Positions 57,697 through 64,000 of a stretch of DNA of 64,000 nt are shown one piece after another. A model generated the notes under the pieces. It was not told where the DNA came from, searched no databases, and saw only the letters and a list, made by a program, of their open reading frames with translations. Made by a program: the position numbers and the translations under genes. Source of the stretch: an uncultured Methanolobus sp. (GTDB lineage: Archaea; Halobacteriota; Methanosarcinia; Methanosarcinales; Methanosarcinaceae); contig NZ_OY762426.1 in assembly GCF_963665675.1 (NCBI RefSeq), positions 434,001 to 498,000 on the forward strand, read 5' to 3'. The number at the start of each line of letters is the position of its first letter. Position 1 is the stretch's first letter.

Positions 57697-58040
57697 TGAA
57701 AATGAGACTCGGAATTATTGATTATATTGATAGTGCCCATTATTTGCCAGGGCATGATACATGCGGTATAGTACACGGACACACTTACAAGACAGAAATT
57801 GTAATTGAAGGTGAAAAAAAGGAAACCGGAATGGTCATGGATTTTTATGAGATAAAGAAGGTCATAAAAGGCATACTCAAGGAGTACGACCATGTGCTTC
57901 TTAATGACATACTGGAATTTCCCAGTGTTGAGAATCTGTGTGAGCATGTACATGCAAAGATTTCTTCCAGACTTGATTTCCCTCTTTCAGTTAAGATGTG
58001 GGAAGGCAATGGCAAGTGGTGTGAGGTAAGTACTATTTGA
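57696..58040 (+). CDS. queD: 6-carboxytetrahydropterin synthase QueD
   Basis: A 114-aa PTPS/QueD-family enzyme that makes 6-carboxytetrahydropterin for QueE. Zinc ligands H15, H27 and H29 and the catalytic Cys (C23 in CGIVHGH) are visible, as are MVMDFYEIKK, DHVLLND and the SVENLCEHV segment. ATG 57696 overlaps the queE stop by one base. The ORF is open from GTG 57681, which is less likely. Confidence 0.92.
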   Translation: MKMRLGIIDYIDSAHYLPGHDTCGIVHGHTYKTEIVIEGEKKETGMVMDFYEIKKVIKGILKEYDHVLLNDILEFPSVENLCEHVHAKISSRLDFPLSVKMWEGNGKWCEVSTI

Positions 58041-58186
58041 GGACTCATAAGGGATATATGAACAATATGCAGAGTGCTTTTGTTTTGGTAAATTTGCCAT
58101 AAGTTTACACAAAAGTATATCTATTAGTCTCCCTTAACTTGAGTCGTGTTTATTGGAGCTGCAATAGAGCTATAGGAGCTATGTTT

Positions 58187-59122
58187 ATGGAAAATGAAAA
58201 AGCAGACGATTGTAAGATAGAAATCAACAAGGATGAAGATATAAAGAGAGTGATAGCACAGCATCCTTGTTATTCCAAAGAAGCCCAACACAAGTTTGGA
58301 AGAATCCACCTTGCAGTAGCTCCGAAATGCAATATTCAGTGCAATTATTGTGATCGTAAGTTTGACTGCGTAAATGAGAGCAGACCGGGTGTTACAAGTG
58401 AAGTACTGAGCCCGCAGGCAGCTCTTGAAAAGACAAAGCAGGTACTTGAGGCTTACCCATTTATCAAGGTTGTTGGCATTGCAGGACCTGGAGATCCTCT
58501 GGCTAACGATGAGACATTTGAGACGCTGGAACTCATCAAGAAGGAGTTCCCTGATGTGACTCTCTGTCTCAGTACAAATGGCCTGGTACTTCCGGAGAGG
58601 ATGGACGATCTTCTCAGGGTAGGAGTAACAACGCTGACAGTAACTATGAATGCAATCGACCCTGAGATCGAGGCACAGCTTATAGGCCACATATCCTACA
58701 AGGGAAAGATCTACAGAGGTCTTGAGGCTGCTGAAATAATGGTGAAAAACCAGCTTGAAGGTATCAGGATGGCCGTAGAAGCTGGTCTTGTTGTTAAGAT
58801 CAACACGGTTCTTGTACCGGGCATCAACGATGAGCATATTGTTGAACTTGCTCAGAAGATCAATGAACTTGGTGTCTTCATAATGAATGTGATGCCACTT
58901 ATCTGCCAGGCAAAGTTTGCTGACAGGACAGCACCAACACCAGCAGAATGTAAGGCTGTTCAGGACAAGTGTGCACCTTATGTCCAGCAAATGAGACACT
59001 GTCGCCAGTGCAGGTCTGATGCATACGGACTTATCGGTCAGGACATGTCACAGATGAGTGAAGAGCGCAGGAACATTATTAAGGTTGATATGAAAAAGAA
59101 GAGTTCATGTGGAAAGGAGTAA
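58187..59122 (+). CDS. nifB: Nitrogenase cofactor biosynthesis protein NifB
   Basis: A 311-aa radical SAM enzyme that forms the NifB-co core of the nitrogenase cofactor. Diagnostic motifs: HPCYSKEAQHKFGRIHLAVAP, CNIQCNYCDRKFDC, the NESRPGVTS segment, GIAGPGDPLAN, and C-terminal HCRQCRSDAYGLIG. It has the short archaeal form without a NafY-like domain. ATG 58187 is chosen because GGAG lies 8 nt upstream; ATG 58181 is too close to it. No other nif gene is in the window. Confidence 0.93.
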   Translation: MENEKADDCKIEINKDEDIKRVIAQHPCYSKEAQHKFGRIHLAVAPKCNIQCNYCDRKFDCVNESRPGVTSEVLSPQAALEKTKQVLEAYPFIKVVGIAGPGDPLANDETFETLELIKKEFPDVTLCLSTNGLVLPERMDDLLRVGVTTLTVTMNAIDPEIEAQLIGHISYKGKIYRGLEAAEIMVKNQLEGIRMAVEAGLVVKINTVLVPGINDEHIVELAQKINELGVFIMNVMPLICQAKFADRTAPTPAECKAVQDKCAPYVQQMRHCRQCRSDAYGLIGQDMSQMSEERRNIIKVDMKKKSSCGKE

Positions 59123-59196
59123 GTCCTTTTCACTGAAACCTTTTCATAATATTTCGTCATTTTATCCTATTAATTCTACTAATTGCAGGTGTTTTT

Positions 59197-60168
59197 TTGA
59201 ATATTGAAGAGCTTGCGGCAAATTTAAGGAACTTTGAAGGCGTCACCAGGAAAAAACCGATAGCAGATATTGTTAGTATATTCGAGACTGTCAGGTCAGA
59301 ATACGGTGAGGTCATAGATGATTTTGGTGATGATGCAGCTATCATAGATATAGGAACCGATGATGTAATTCTGTTTGCAGCCGATGCCATATGGGGCAGG
59401 ATCATCAACAAGAGCCCCTGGTGGACTGGTTATACTTCAGTTGTTGTCAACGTGAATGATATTTCCGCAATGGGCGGTCGTCCCCTTGCAATGGTCAATG
59501 TGATGTCTTCCAGCAATCTGGAATCCACAGAAGAGATCATGAAAGGAATTCGTGATGGAATTAGAAAATTCGGAGTTCCAATGGTAGGAGGCCACATTCA
59601 TCCGGATACCCCATACAATTCACTTGGGGTTGCTATAATTGGAATTGCAAAGAAAGACTGTGTTATCAGAAGTGATAGTGCAAATCCCGGAAACGTTATA
59701 ATAGTTGCCTATGACATGGATGGTCGTGTTGGCAAGAACTCACCTTATAGCTGGGATACAACATCTTTCAAGGATGCTGATGTTGTGCGTGAGCGTTTCA
59801 TGGTCATGCAGGAGATAGGAGAAAAGAAACTGGCAACTGCGGGAAAAGATATCAGCAACCCCGGAACAATCGGCACGCTTGGCATGCTCTGTGAGGTTAG
59901 CAGGGTCGGTGCTTCAGTCGATCTTAGCAAGATCCCCTGTCCTGAAGGTGTTGATTTTGAGCAGTGGCTTAAGATATATCCTGCAACCGGATATGTTGTT
60001 ACTGCAGAGGCCGGACATTCTAACGAGTGTGTTGAGGTTTTTGAAAATGCAGGGCTGAAGGCTGCTGTAGTTGGTGAGATCAACGATAGCCACATCATTG
60101 ATATTTTTAATGGCAGCGACAGAGCTGTTGTCTTTGACTTTGAGGAAAGCGGAATAACAGGAATATGA
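59197..60168 (+). CDS. Methanogenesis marker protein 2 (AIR-synthase-like)
   Basis: A 323-aa protein of the PurM/SelD/HypE-like ATP-binding superfamily, matching the methanogenesis marker 2 family. Visible elements: DDFGDDAAIID, VVVNVNDISAMGGRPLAMV and MVGGHIHPDTPYNSLGVAI. Its exact function is not settled; it is conserved in methanogens. Start TTG 59197 follows GCAGGTG by about 6 nt. A hairpin follows the gene. Confidence 0.85.
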   Translation: MNIEELAANLRNFEGVTRKKPIADIVSIFETVRSEYGEVIDDFGDDAAIIDIGTDDVILFAADAIWGRIINKSPWWTGYTSVVVNVNDISAMGGRPLAMVNVMSSSNLESTEEIMKGIRDGIRKFGVPMVGGHIHPDTPYNSLGVAIIGIAKKDCVIRSDSANPGNVIIVAYDMDGRVGKNSPYSWDTTSFKDADVVRERFMVMQEIGEKKLATAGKDISNPGTIGTLGMLCEVSRVGASVDLSKIPCPEGVDFEQWLKIYPATGYVVTAEAGHSNECVEVFENAGLKAAVVGEINDSHIIDIFNGSDRAVVFDFEESGITGI

Positions 60169-60171
60169 ATG

Positions 60172-60196
60172 GACAGCAAAATGCTGTCTCTTTCCT
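60172..60196 (+). terminator. Hairpin after methanogenesis marker 2
   Basis: GACAGCA AAA TGCTGTC forms a 7-bp stem just after the stop codon, followed by a short pyrimidine run (TCTTTCCTT). Moderate terminator. Confidence 0.55.
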
Positions 60197-60278
60197 TAAA
60201 TTTTATTTATGGAAAAACTTTGATTTGAAAAAATAATAATTCAGGCAATTATAGGATAGCGAGAGGAATTTATTTCAT

Positions 60279-60575
60279 TTAACTCTCAATCCATGCTTTG
60301 AGTTCTTCATGAAGGAACTGCTCAGCAGCCTGTACTACTTCCAGCGTTCCCCTGAGAGCAATCAGTTCCCTTTCATCAGTATCCACAATGTGTACATTTA
60401 TTTTCCTTTCAACCGGTTCAAGGTCAAACTCCTCTACGAGGTCATAGATGATATATGAAGGAGTACCAGGCGGTATGAGAAGGTCATAAAGGTCTTCAAG
60501 ATCCTGTTCTGCCGGTTTGTTTTCTTTCTTGTCTTTTGATCTTTCAAGATCTTCAAGAGTAAGTTTCCTTGTCAA
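60279..60575 (-). CDS. Small acidic protein of unknown function
   Basis: A protein of about 98 aa: charged N-terminus (KLTLEDLERSKDKKENK), a segment LYDLLIPPGTPSYIIYDLVEEFDLEPVE, then a beta-alpha end (INVHIVDTDERELIALRGTLEVVQAAEQFLHEEL). It looks like a conserved soluble methanogen protein, but no family was recognised. The frame opens with GTG 60584. TTG 60575 is preferred because GGTGATC lies 3 nt before it, as in other genes here. Convergent with methanogenesis marker 2. Confidence 0.6.
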   Translation of the reverse strand: MTRKLTLEDLERSKDKKENKPAEQDLEDLYDLLIPPGTPSYIIYDLVEEFDLEPVERKINVHIVDTDERELIALRGTLEVVQAAEQFLHEELKAWIES

Positions 60576-60584
60576 TGCGATCAC

Positions 60585-60989
60585 CGTCTTTCTGCTTTGA
60601 TGGTGTGATATGCATATATAGTAATCGCTGTGTCCGGGGTTTAACTCTCCATTTCTGGATTCTGCTTTGATTTAATAGAAATTAATTTTTCATAAATATC
60701 CAGTGAACTGTTAAAGGTTTAATCTTGTACAGGACCGGGGACATACAGAAGTGATGCTATTAAAATATTACATTTATCTATACGGCACCATTACAAATAT
60801 ATTGTATCATAATTATAGTTATATTTGTACCCCCTTGCAATAAATTTAAATAAAATAAACATAAATAAAATAAATAAAATAAAATATTATTATGATTCGC
60901 ATATCATATTTGTTATATTAAAACGACAAGCGGGTGTCAACTTAGTGTGGTGATGCCTCCTGGATGTGATTACATAGGAGGTTACGAAA
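60585..60989. other. Long AT-rich intergenic region between divergent genes
   Basis: 405 nt without a gene. At 60839-60890 there is an almost pure A/T tract built from repeats of AAATAAA. TTATAGTTATATTTG lies near 60811. Promoters for both flanking genes must lie here. AGGAGG at 60977-60982 is the ribosome-binding site of the gene at 60990. Confidence 0.5.
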
Positions 60990-62249
60990 ATGATATATGG
61001 TGAAATGGAATTCTTGGGAATCATTGATGTCCCTCGCATATCCACGATGGTCTATATAGATAATACAAGATGGGACGGCTGGATTGTTAGGCTATCAGAC
61101 GAACATTTACAAATCCAGACTGACTGCAATACAAAAGATATTTGTTTAGAAGACATCTTAACTGTTGACAGACCTCTCCCTTATGCCATTCTCAACAAGA
61201 TACAGAATTCCAGCAAACATGGCGCAGTAATGGTCATTGACTATAAAAAGCCTGCCTCCCTTGGGGTAGGCGATATATTATGTTCTATGATATGTGCCGG
61301 AAAGAAATCAGATATTTCTAATTTGAAATACATGCTTACAAGTCTTCTGGGAATAAAAGTTGATCCACTTGTTGGAAATATGAAACCTGAAGACATACGA
61401 TTATTATGCCTTTTAGCTAGCGGAGTGAATAGTGTAGACATACTCGTACCAATTTTTGATGGAGACGAAGAGTTACTAAACAGAACTTTTTCTTCTTTGA
61501 AAAAGAGAGAACTGGTTGATGCCTATGCTGCGCTTACCCCTCTTGGAATTGAACTCGTTGACAGGGTTAAAGGAGTAGAAAAAAAGAAGCTGGGTTCCAA
61601 TATACATGACAGATTCAGTGAGTTATCCAAAATATGTGAATATCTGGACGATATACATCCTGCTAATGAAGAAACGGTGAAAATAGTATCAAGATGGGGG
61701 CAATCTATGCAATGTGGAAATGTGCTTATAGCTGACATAAAAACATTGTTACTTGCAACTGGCATTGGAAGAATAGATATGGAAATGTGTAAGAATTTCT
61801 GTTCAATTGATTTAATTATTTATTATGGAAATGGTTTTGATGTTACATTAAGATCAAGAGATTACTCTATTATGATAGCATTGTATGGACTTCTGAATGA
61901 AGACGAAGATAAAGCTATTCGTATTTTGTTCTGTTTCTATCTTGGATATAATTATGAACCGGATGTATTTGCTATGATTCACATCCATCAGGATGAATAT
62001 GTTGAGCATTGCAAATCTCTTGTGTGTGACGGCCTGATTGACTGGTATAGCAAGGAATTAACTAACGCAGGCCTGGATCTTGTCCATAAAAAAATAAAAG
62101 GGGATATGTCTGTGATGTTTGATTGTTCCTGCCTCAATTATACGAACGATAACTTCAAAAAAATAGAGACGACCAAAAAAGAATGGGCAAAAAAGAGGGT
62201 TTTGAATACGCTTCAAAAAATTCATGGCAGCCAGAAAACGGTAAAATAA
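60990..62249 (+). CDS. CheF-like protein with C-terminal winged-helix domain (tentative)
   Basis: A 419-aa soluble protein after a strong AGGAGG. The N-terminal 130 residues look like the beta-rich CheF-type domain (IVRLSDEHLQIQTDCNTKD, then ISNLKYMLTSLLGIK). CheF links CheY to the archaellum motor in archaea. Residues 132-200 resemble a winged helix (PEDIRLLCLLASGVNSVDI, LKKRELVDAYAALTPLG). The last 200 residues are unassigned and contain the winged-helix-like segment HCKSLVCDGLIDWYSKELT. Family assignment is by general pattern only. If correct, it is a taxis gene far from the che operon at the left edge. Confidence 0.45.
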   Translation: MIYGEMEFLGIIDVPRISTMVYIDNTRWDGWIVRLSDEHLQIQTDCNTKDICLEDILTVDRPLPYAILNKIQNSSKHGAVMVIDYKKPASLGVGDILCSMICAGKKSDISNLKYMLTSLLGIKVDPLVGNMKPEDIRLLCLLASGVNSVDILVPIFDGDEELLNRTFSSLKKRELVDAYAALTPLGIELVDRVKGVEKKKLGSNIHDRFSELSKICEYLDDIHPANEETVKIVSRWGQSMQCGNVLIADIKTLLLATGIGRIDMEMCKNFCSIDLIIYYGNGFDVTLRSRDYSIMIALYGLLNEDEDKAIRILFCFYLGYNYEPDVFAMIHIHQDEYVEHCKSLVCDGLIDWYSKELTNAGLDLVHKKIKGDMSVMFDCSCLNYTNDNFKKIETTKKEWAKKRVLNTLQKIHGSQKTVK

Positions 62250-62552
62250 TCCCATATATCTGTTCCTGATTCCATATTGAGCACTGTCGTCTTATTTCTA
62301 TATCATTCATTTCAATTGTTATTTTTCCGTATCTGCTTAGACCATAGCAGATGAAACTATTAAACTGGATGAACTGGAATTTAAAGATACAATGGTCCGG
62401 TTTATCCTTTTGAAAACGTGTTTCTGGATGTCAAAAAGGCCTCATTATGAGCTTAGAGAAGTATTCAAGCTTTAACTATTAATACTGTTAGTTATAAAAA
62501 TACAGATAGTTATGCTAATTTATAAATTGCTATTGAGAGAAGGAGTGTATGA
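62250..62552 (+). other. Intergenic region with a possible gene fragment and a promoter
   Basis: From 62341 to 62475 the plus strand has an open frame of 44 codons without a start at its beginning (TIADETIKLDELEFKDTMV, then RFILLKT ... YELREVFKL). It reads like protein and may be the end of a decayed gene. GCTAATTTATAAATTGC at 62514-62530 is a TATA-like element 25-30 nt before the next gene. GAAGGAG is its ribosome-binding site. Confidence 0.35.
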
Positions 62553-63248
62553 ATGAGATTAATTGATTTATCCGATGAGAAAGGGCAGATAAGGGTTGAA
62601 TTTGGGGGCTGTAATATGAAGTGCCCCTATTGTGTTCACATACATCAGCCTGTAAAAGAATGGACTGTGGATGAAGTACTGGATTATGCCAGGAAGTCTA
62701 CGACCGAAAATGTATATCTGGGGGGTGCGGAGCCAACCCTGCAGAAAGACCTGATGCCTTTAATAGAGGGCCTCCATGAGATGGGGAAACAGGTTATTCT
62801 GAAATCCAATGGCATGAAACCTGATGTACTTGAAAAGGCCTTTCCTTTTGTGTATGGCTTTGTGCTTGAGATCAAAGCACCTGTAGATGATGTAAAGGCA
62901 GTGATGGAAGTTACCGGGATGTCTGAAAAAAGGACACAAAAGTACCTTGAACTTCTAAGTGAATCCATGACCATTGCAAAGCAGAAGTGGCTCAGAGTGT
63001 GGATACGCGTCATTCCTGAATATGTGAATATTGAAACCATGCCTCGCATATTGCCAGACCTTAAGGGTGCCTCTGAAGTGATGCTATACCAGTTCATGAG
63101 TAATCCTGATTTTGACCTGCCTTTCATGGGTCATGATTCACCAACACCTGCCTGGGATGAATTAAAAGAACTTGGAAATTTGGTTATTGAAAAGGTCCCT
63201 CAGGTGAGACTTGTTGGAGACAGGGGAAAACTGGTACTGACAAAATAG
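62553..63248 (+). CDS. Radical SAM protein, PFL-activase-like, unknown substrate
   Basis: A 231-aa radical SAM protein. FGGCNMKCPYCVHIHQP holds the CxxxCxxC cluster motif; YLGGAEPTLQKDL is the SAM-binding GGxEP motif; ILKSNGM and VLEIKAPVDD follow. The short core with no extra cluster domain resembles activating enzymes or organic-radical activases of archaea. No partner glycyl-radical enzyme is adjacent. AAGGAG lies 7 nt before the ATG. Confidence 0.75.
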   Translation: MRLIDLSDEKGQIRVEFGGCNMKCPYCVHIHQPVKEWTVDEVLDYARKSTTENVYLGGAEPTLQKDLMPLIEGLHEMGKQVILKSNGMKPDVLEKAFPFVYGFVLEIKAPVDDVKAVMEVTGMSEKRTQKYLELLSESMTIAKQKWLRVWIRVIPEYVNIETMPRILPDLKGASEVMLYQFMSNPDFDLPFMGHDSPTPAWDELKELGNLVIEKVPQVRLVGDRGKLVLTK

Positions 63249-63389
63249 TAATAAAATTGATGAGTTGAGAGGATTATATTTAATCCTGTGAACTCATTTT
63301 TATATAATTTGTTTTGTTTCTCAGCTGATTTTTATAAGATTAACCGGTACATTTATTCGTTTAGAGAATGTTATATAGGGTTGATTGAA

Positions 63390-63701
63390 ATGCAGGAATA
63401 CAAGTTAAAGCGTGGTTTTAAACCTGAGATGGATAGGATTTACGAGTGCCTTACAGAGAATTTTCCAGGTGAGATAAAGGAAGAAGATGGAAAGTATGTA
63501 ACTTCCTATGGTGTTCTTTCCAAAATTACGGTATGGATAGAAGGTAAGAAACTGGCTGTTGATACGGAAGCTGATACTTCTCTGACAGATGATGAACTTA
63601 TTCTTGATTCTAACAAGCGTTTCAGAGATTTTCTTTTAGCAGCTACAGGCTACACTGCTAAGGAGCGCCTGAAGCAGGCAAAGAAGGAAGTTTCCAAGTA
63701 A
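63390..63701 (+). CDS. DUF5611 family protein
   Basis: A 103-aa protein beginning MQEYKLKRGFKPEMDRIYE, with SYGVLSKITVWIEGKKLAV, SNKRFRDFLLAATGYTAKE and a lysine-rich end. It matches a small methanogen-specific family of unknown function (DUF5611). ATG 63390 is preferred over the upstream open frame from 63288, which lies in the AT-rich promoter region (TTTTTATATAATTTG at 63297). Confidence 0.75.
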   Translation: MQEYKLKRGFKPEMDRIYECLTENFPGEIKEEDGKYVTSYGVLSKITVWIEGKKLAVDTEADTSLTDDELILDSNKRFRDFLLAATGYTAKERLKQAKKEVSK

Positions 63702-63716
63702 TTTCCTTCTTTTTTT
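63681..63716 (+). terminator. Terminator overlapping the 3' end of the DUF5611 gene
   Basis: AAGAAGGAA in the last codons pairs with TTCCTTCTT after the stop, followed by a run of T to 63716. Confidence 0.65.
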
Positions 63717-63740
63717 CTTTGAGCTCACGGAGTCACTTAT

Positions 63741-64000
63741 ATGGACTTTCTTGAAAAACTGAAGAGCTTTGATATTCCGACCTGCCTGAGAATTTGTGCA
63801 GGGACCGATGGTTCGGTGACCTTCCTTCTGGAAATAATGACCAGGTATCCCACTGCTGTTGTCACTGAGTTTCAGCATATTATTCCTGCGGATGAGCAAA
63901 TTGCTGAACTGTTCGATGTGAACGTGGGTGCGGATATAAATGAACGCGTGGTGACCCTCACTGCTGATGATGTACCATATGTGTTCGCCCGTTCACTGTC
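63741..64000 (+). CDS. Chorismate-lyase-like protein (DUF98), partial at right edge
   Basis: ATG 63741 with CGGAG about 8 nt upstream opens a frame to the end of the window (86 codons). The visible part (FDIPTCLRICAGTDGSVTF, LLEIMTRYPTAVVTEFQ, NERVVTL, VPYVFARSLS) fits the UbiC/DUF98 chorismate-lyase fold. In methanogens such a protein makes 4-hydroxybenzoate for methanopterin synthesis. The C-terminal half is missing. Confidence 0.7.
   Translation, partial: MDFLEKLKSFDIPTCLRICAGTDGSVTFLLEIMTRYPTAVVTEFQHIIPADEQIAELFDVNVGADINERVVTLTADDVPYVFARSL

Noticed and set aside
58124..58999. 291-codon open frame on the minus strand opposite nifB
   Set aside because: Cys/Tyr/Leu-rich composition without domain pattern; it is the antisense of a well-supported nifB and has no ribosome-binding site.
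60839..60890. A/T-only repeat tract as a possible replication origin
   Set aside because: No origin recognition box pairs and no cdc6/orc1 gene nearby; simple low-complexity intergenic DNA explains it.

Overview
The window is chromosomal DNA of a methanogenic archaeon, most likely a methylotrophic member of the Methanosarcinaceae (Methanolobus, Methanococcoides or Methanohalophilus-like). This assignment is inferred from gene content: an MptN-type pterin glutamate ligase, a coenzyme F390 synthetase-like enzyme, methanogenesis marker protein 2, archaeal NifB, archaeal Pth2, a chorismate-lyase-like gene, and PKD/PQQ/dockerin surface proteins of the type found in Methanosarcinales. No rRNA, tRNA, CRISPR array or intact insertion sequence was recognised.

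Layout. Positions 1-6414 (minus strand) form a chemotaxis operon in the order cheY-cheB-cheA-cheC-ftsA-like-(cheR), the last gene running off the left edge. A Gate-domain membrane protein (6734-7687, minus) follows upstream. Positions 8114-40200 (plus) are a 32-kb island of secreted proteins: a PQQ/CARDB protein of 1082 aa, then five giant paralogues of 1351-2353 aa. Four of these have the order signal peptide, Ig-like domain, conserved 'FENGF' domain, three PKD domains, BspA-type leucine-rich repeats, cohesin-like domain, dockerin. The fifth (28420-35481) keeps the two ends and the FENGF domain but carries PQQ propellers and eight PKD domains in place of the leucine-rich repeats. After the first paralogue lies a membrane-anchored protein with one cohesin-like domain and a PGF-pre-PGF domain. 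After the next three lie 58-codon TTG-start ORFs, one of them frameshifted. Conserved non-coding cassettes of about 226 bp (before each giant gene) and about 150 bp (after each, containing a hairpin plus T-run terminator) repeat through the island.

The island looks like a recombining set of cell-surface adhesins. Three variable sites in the last 300 bp of the five genes occur in all four pairwise combinations, which points to gene conversion. Cohesin and dockerin on the same chain, plus an anchor with a cohesin but no dockerin, suggest that the proteins may link to each other and to the membrane.

The right part is housekeeping. Plus strand 40455-43009: Trm112-like protein, a membrane protein and pyrG. 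Minus strand 47609-43081: a tight five-gene set with a DUF434 protein, mptN, pth2, a transglutaminase-like lipoprotein and truD. Then come a response regulator with PAS and DUF835 domains, a KaiC-like ATPase, a small membrane protein, an F390 synthetase-like gene and a DUF255 gene (minus strand), and a PEF-CTERM surface protein. The preQ0/archaeosine set queC-DUF366-queE-queD follows, then nifB, methanogenesis marker 2, a small unknown protein, a CheF-like protein, a radical SAM protein, a DUF5611 protein and a partial chorismate-lyase-like gene at the right edge.
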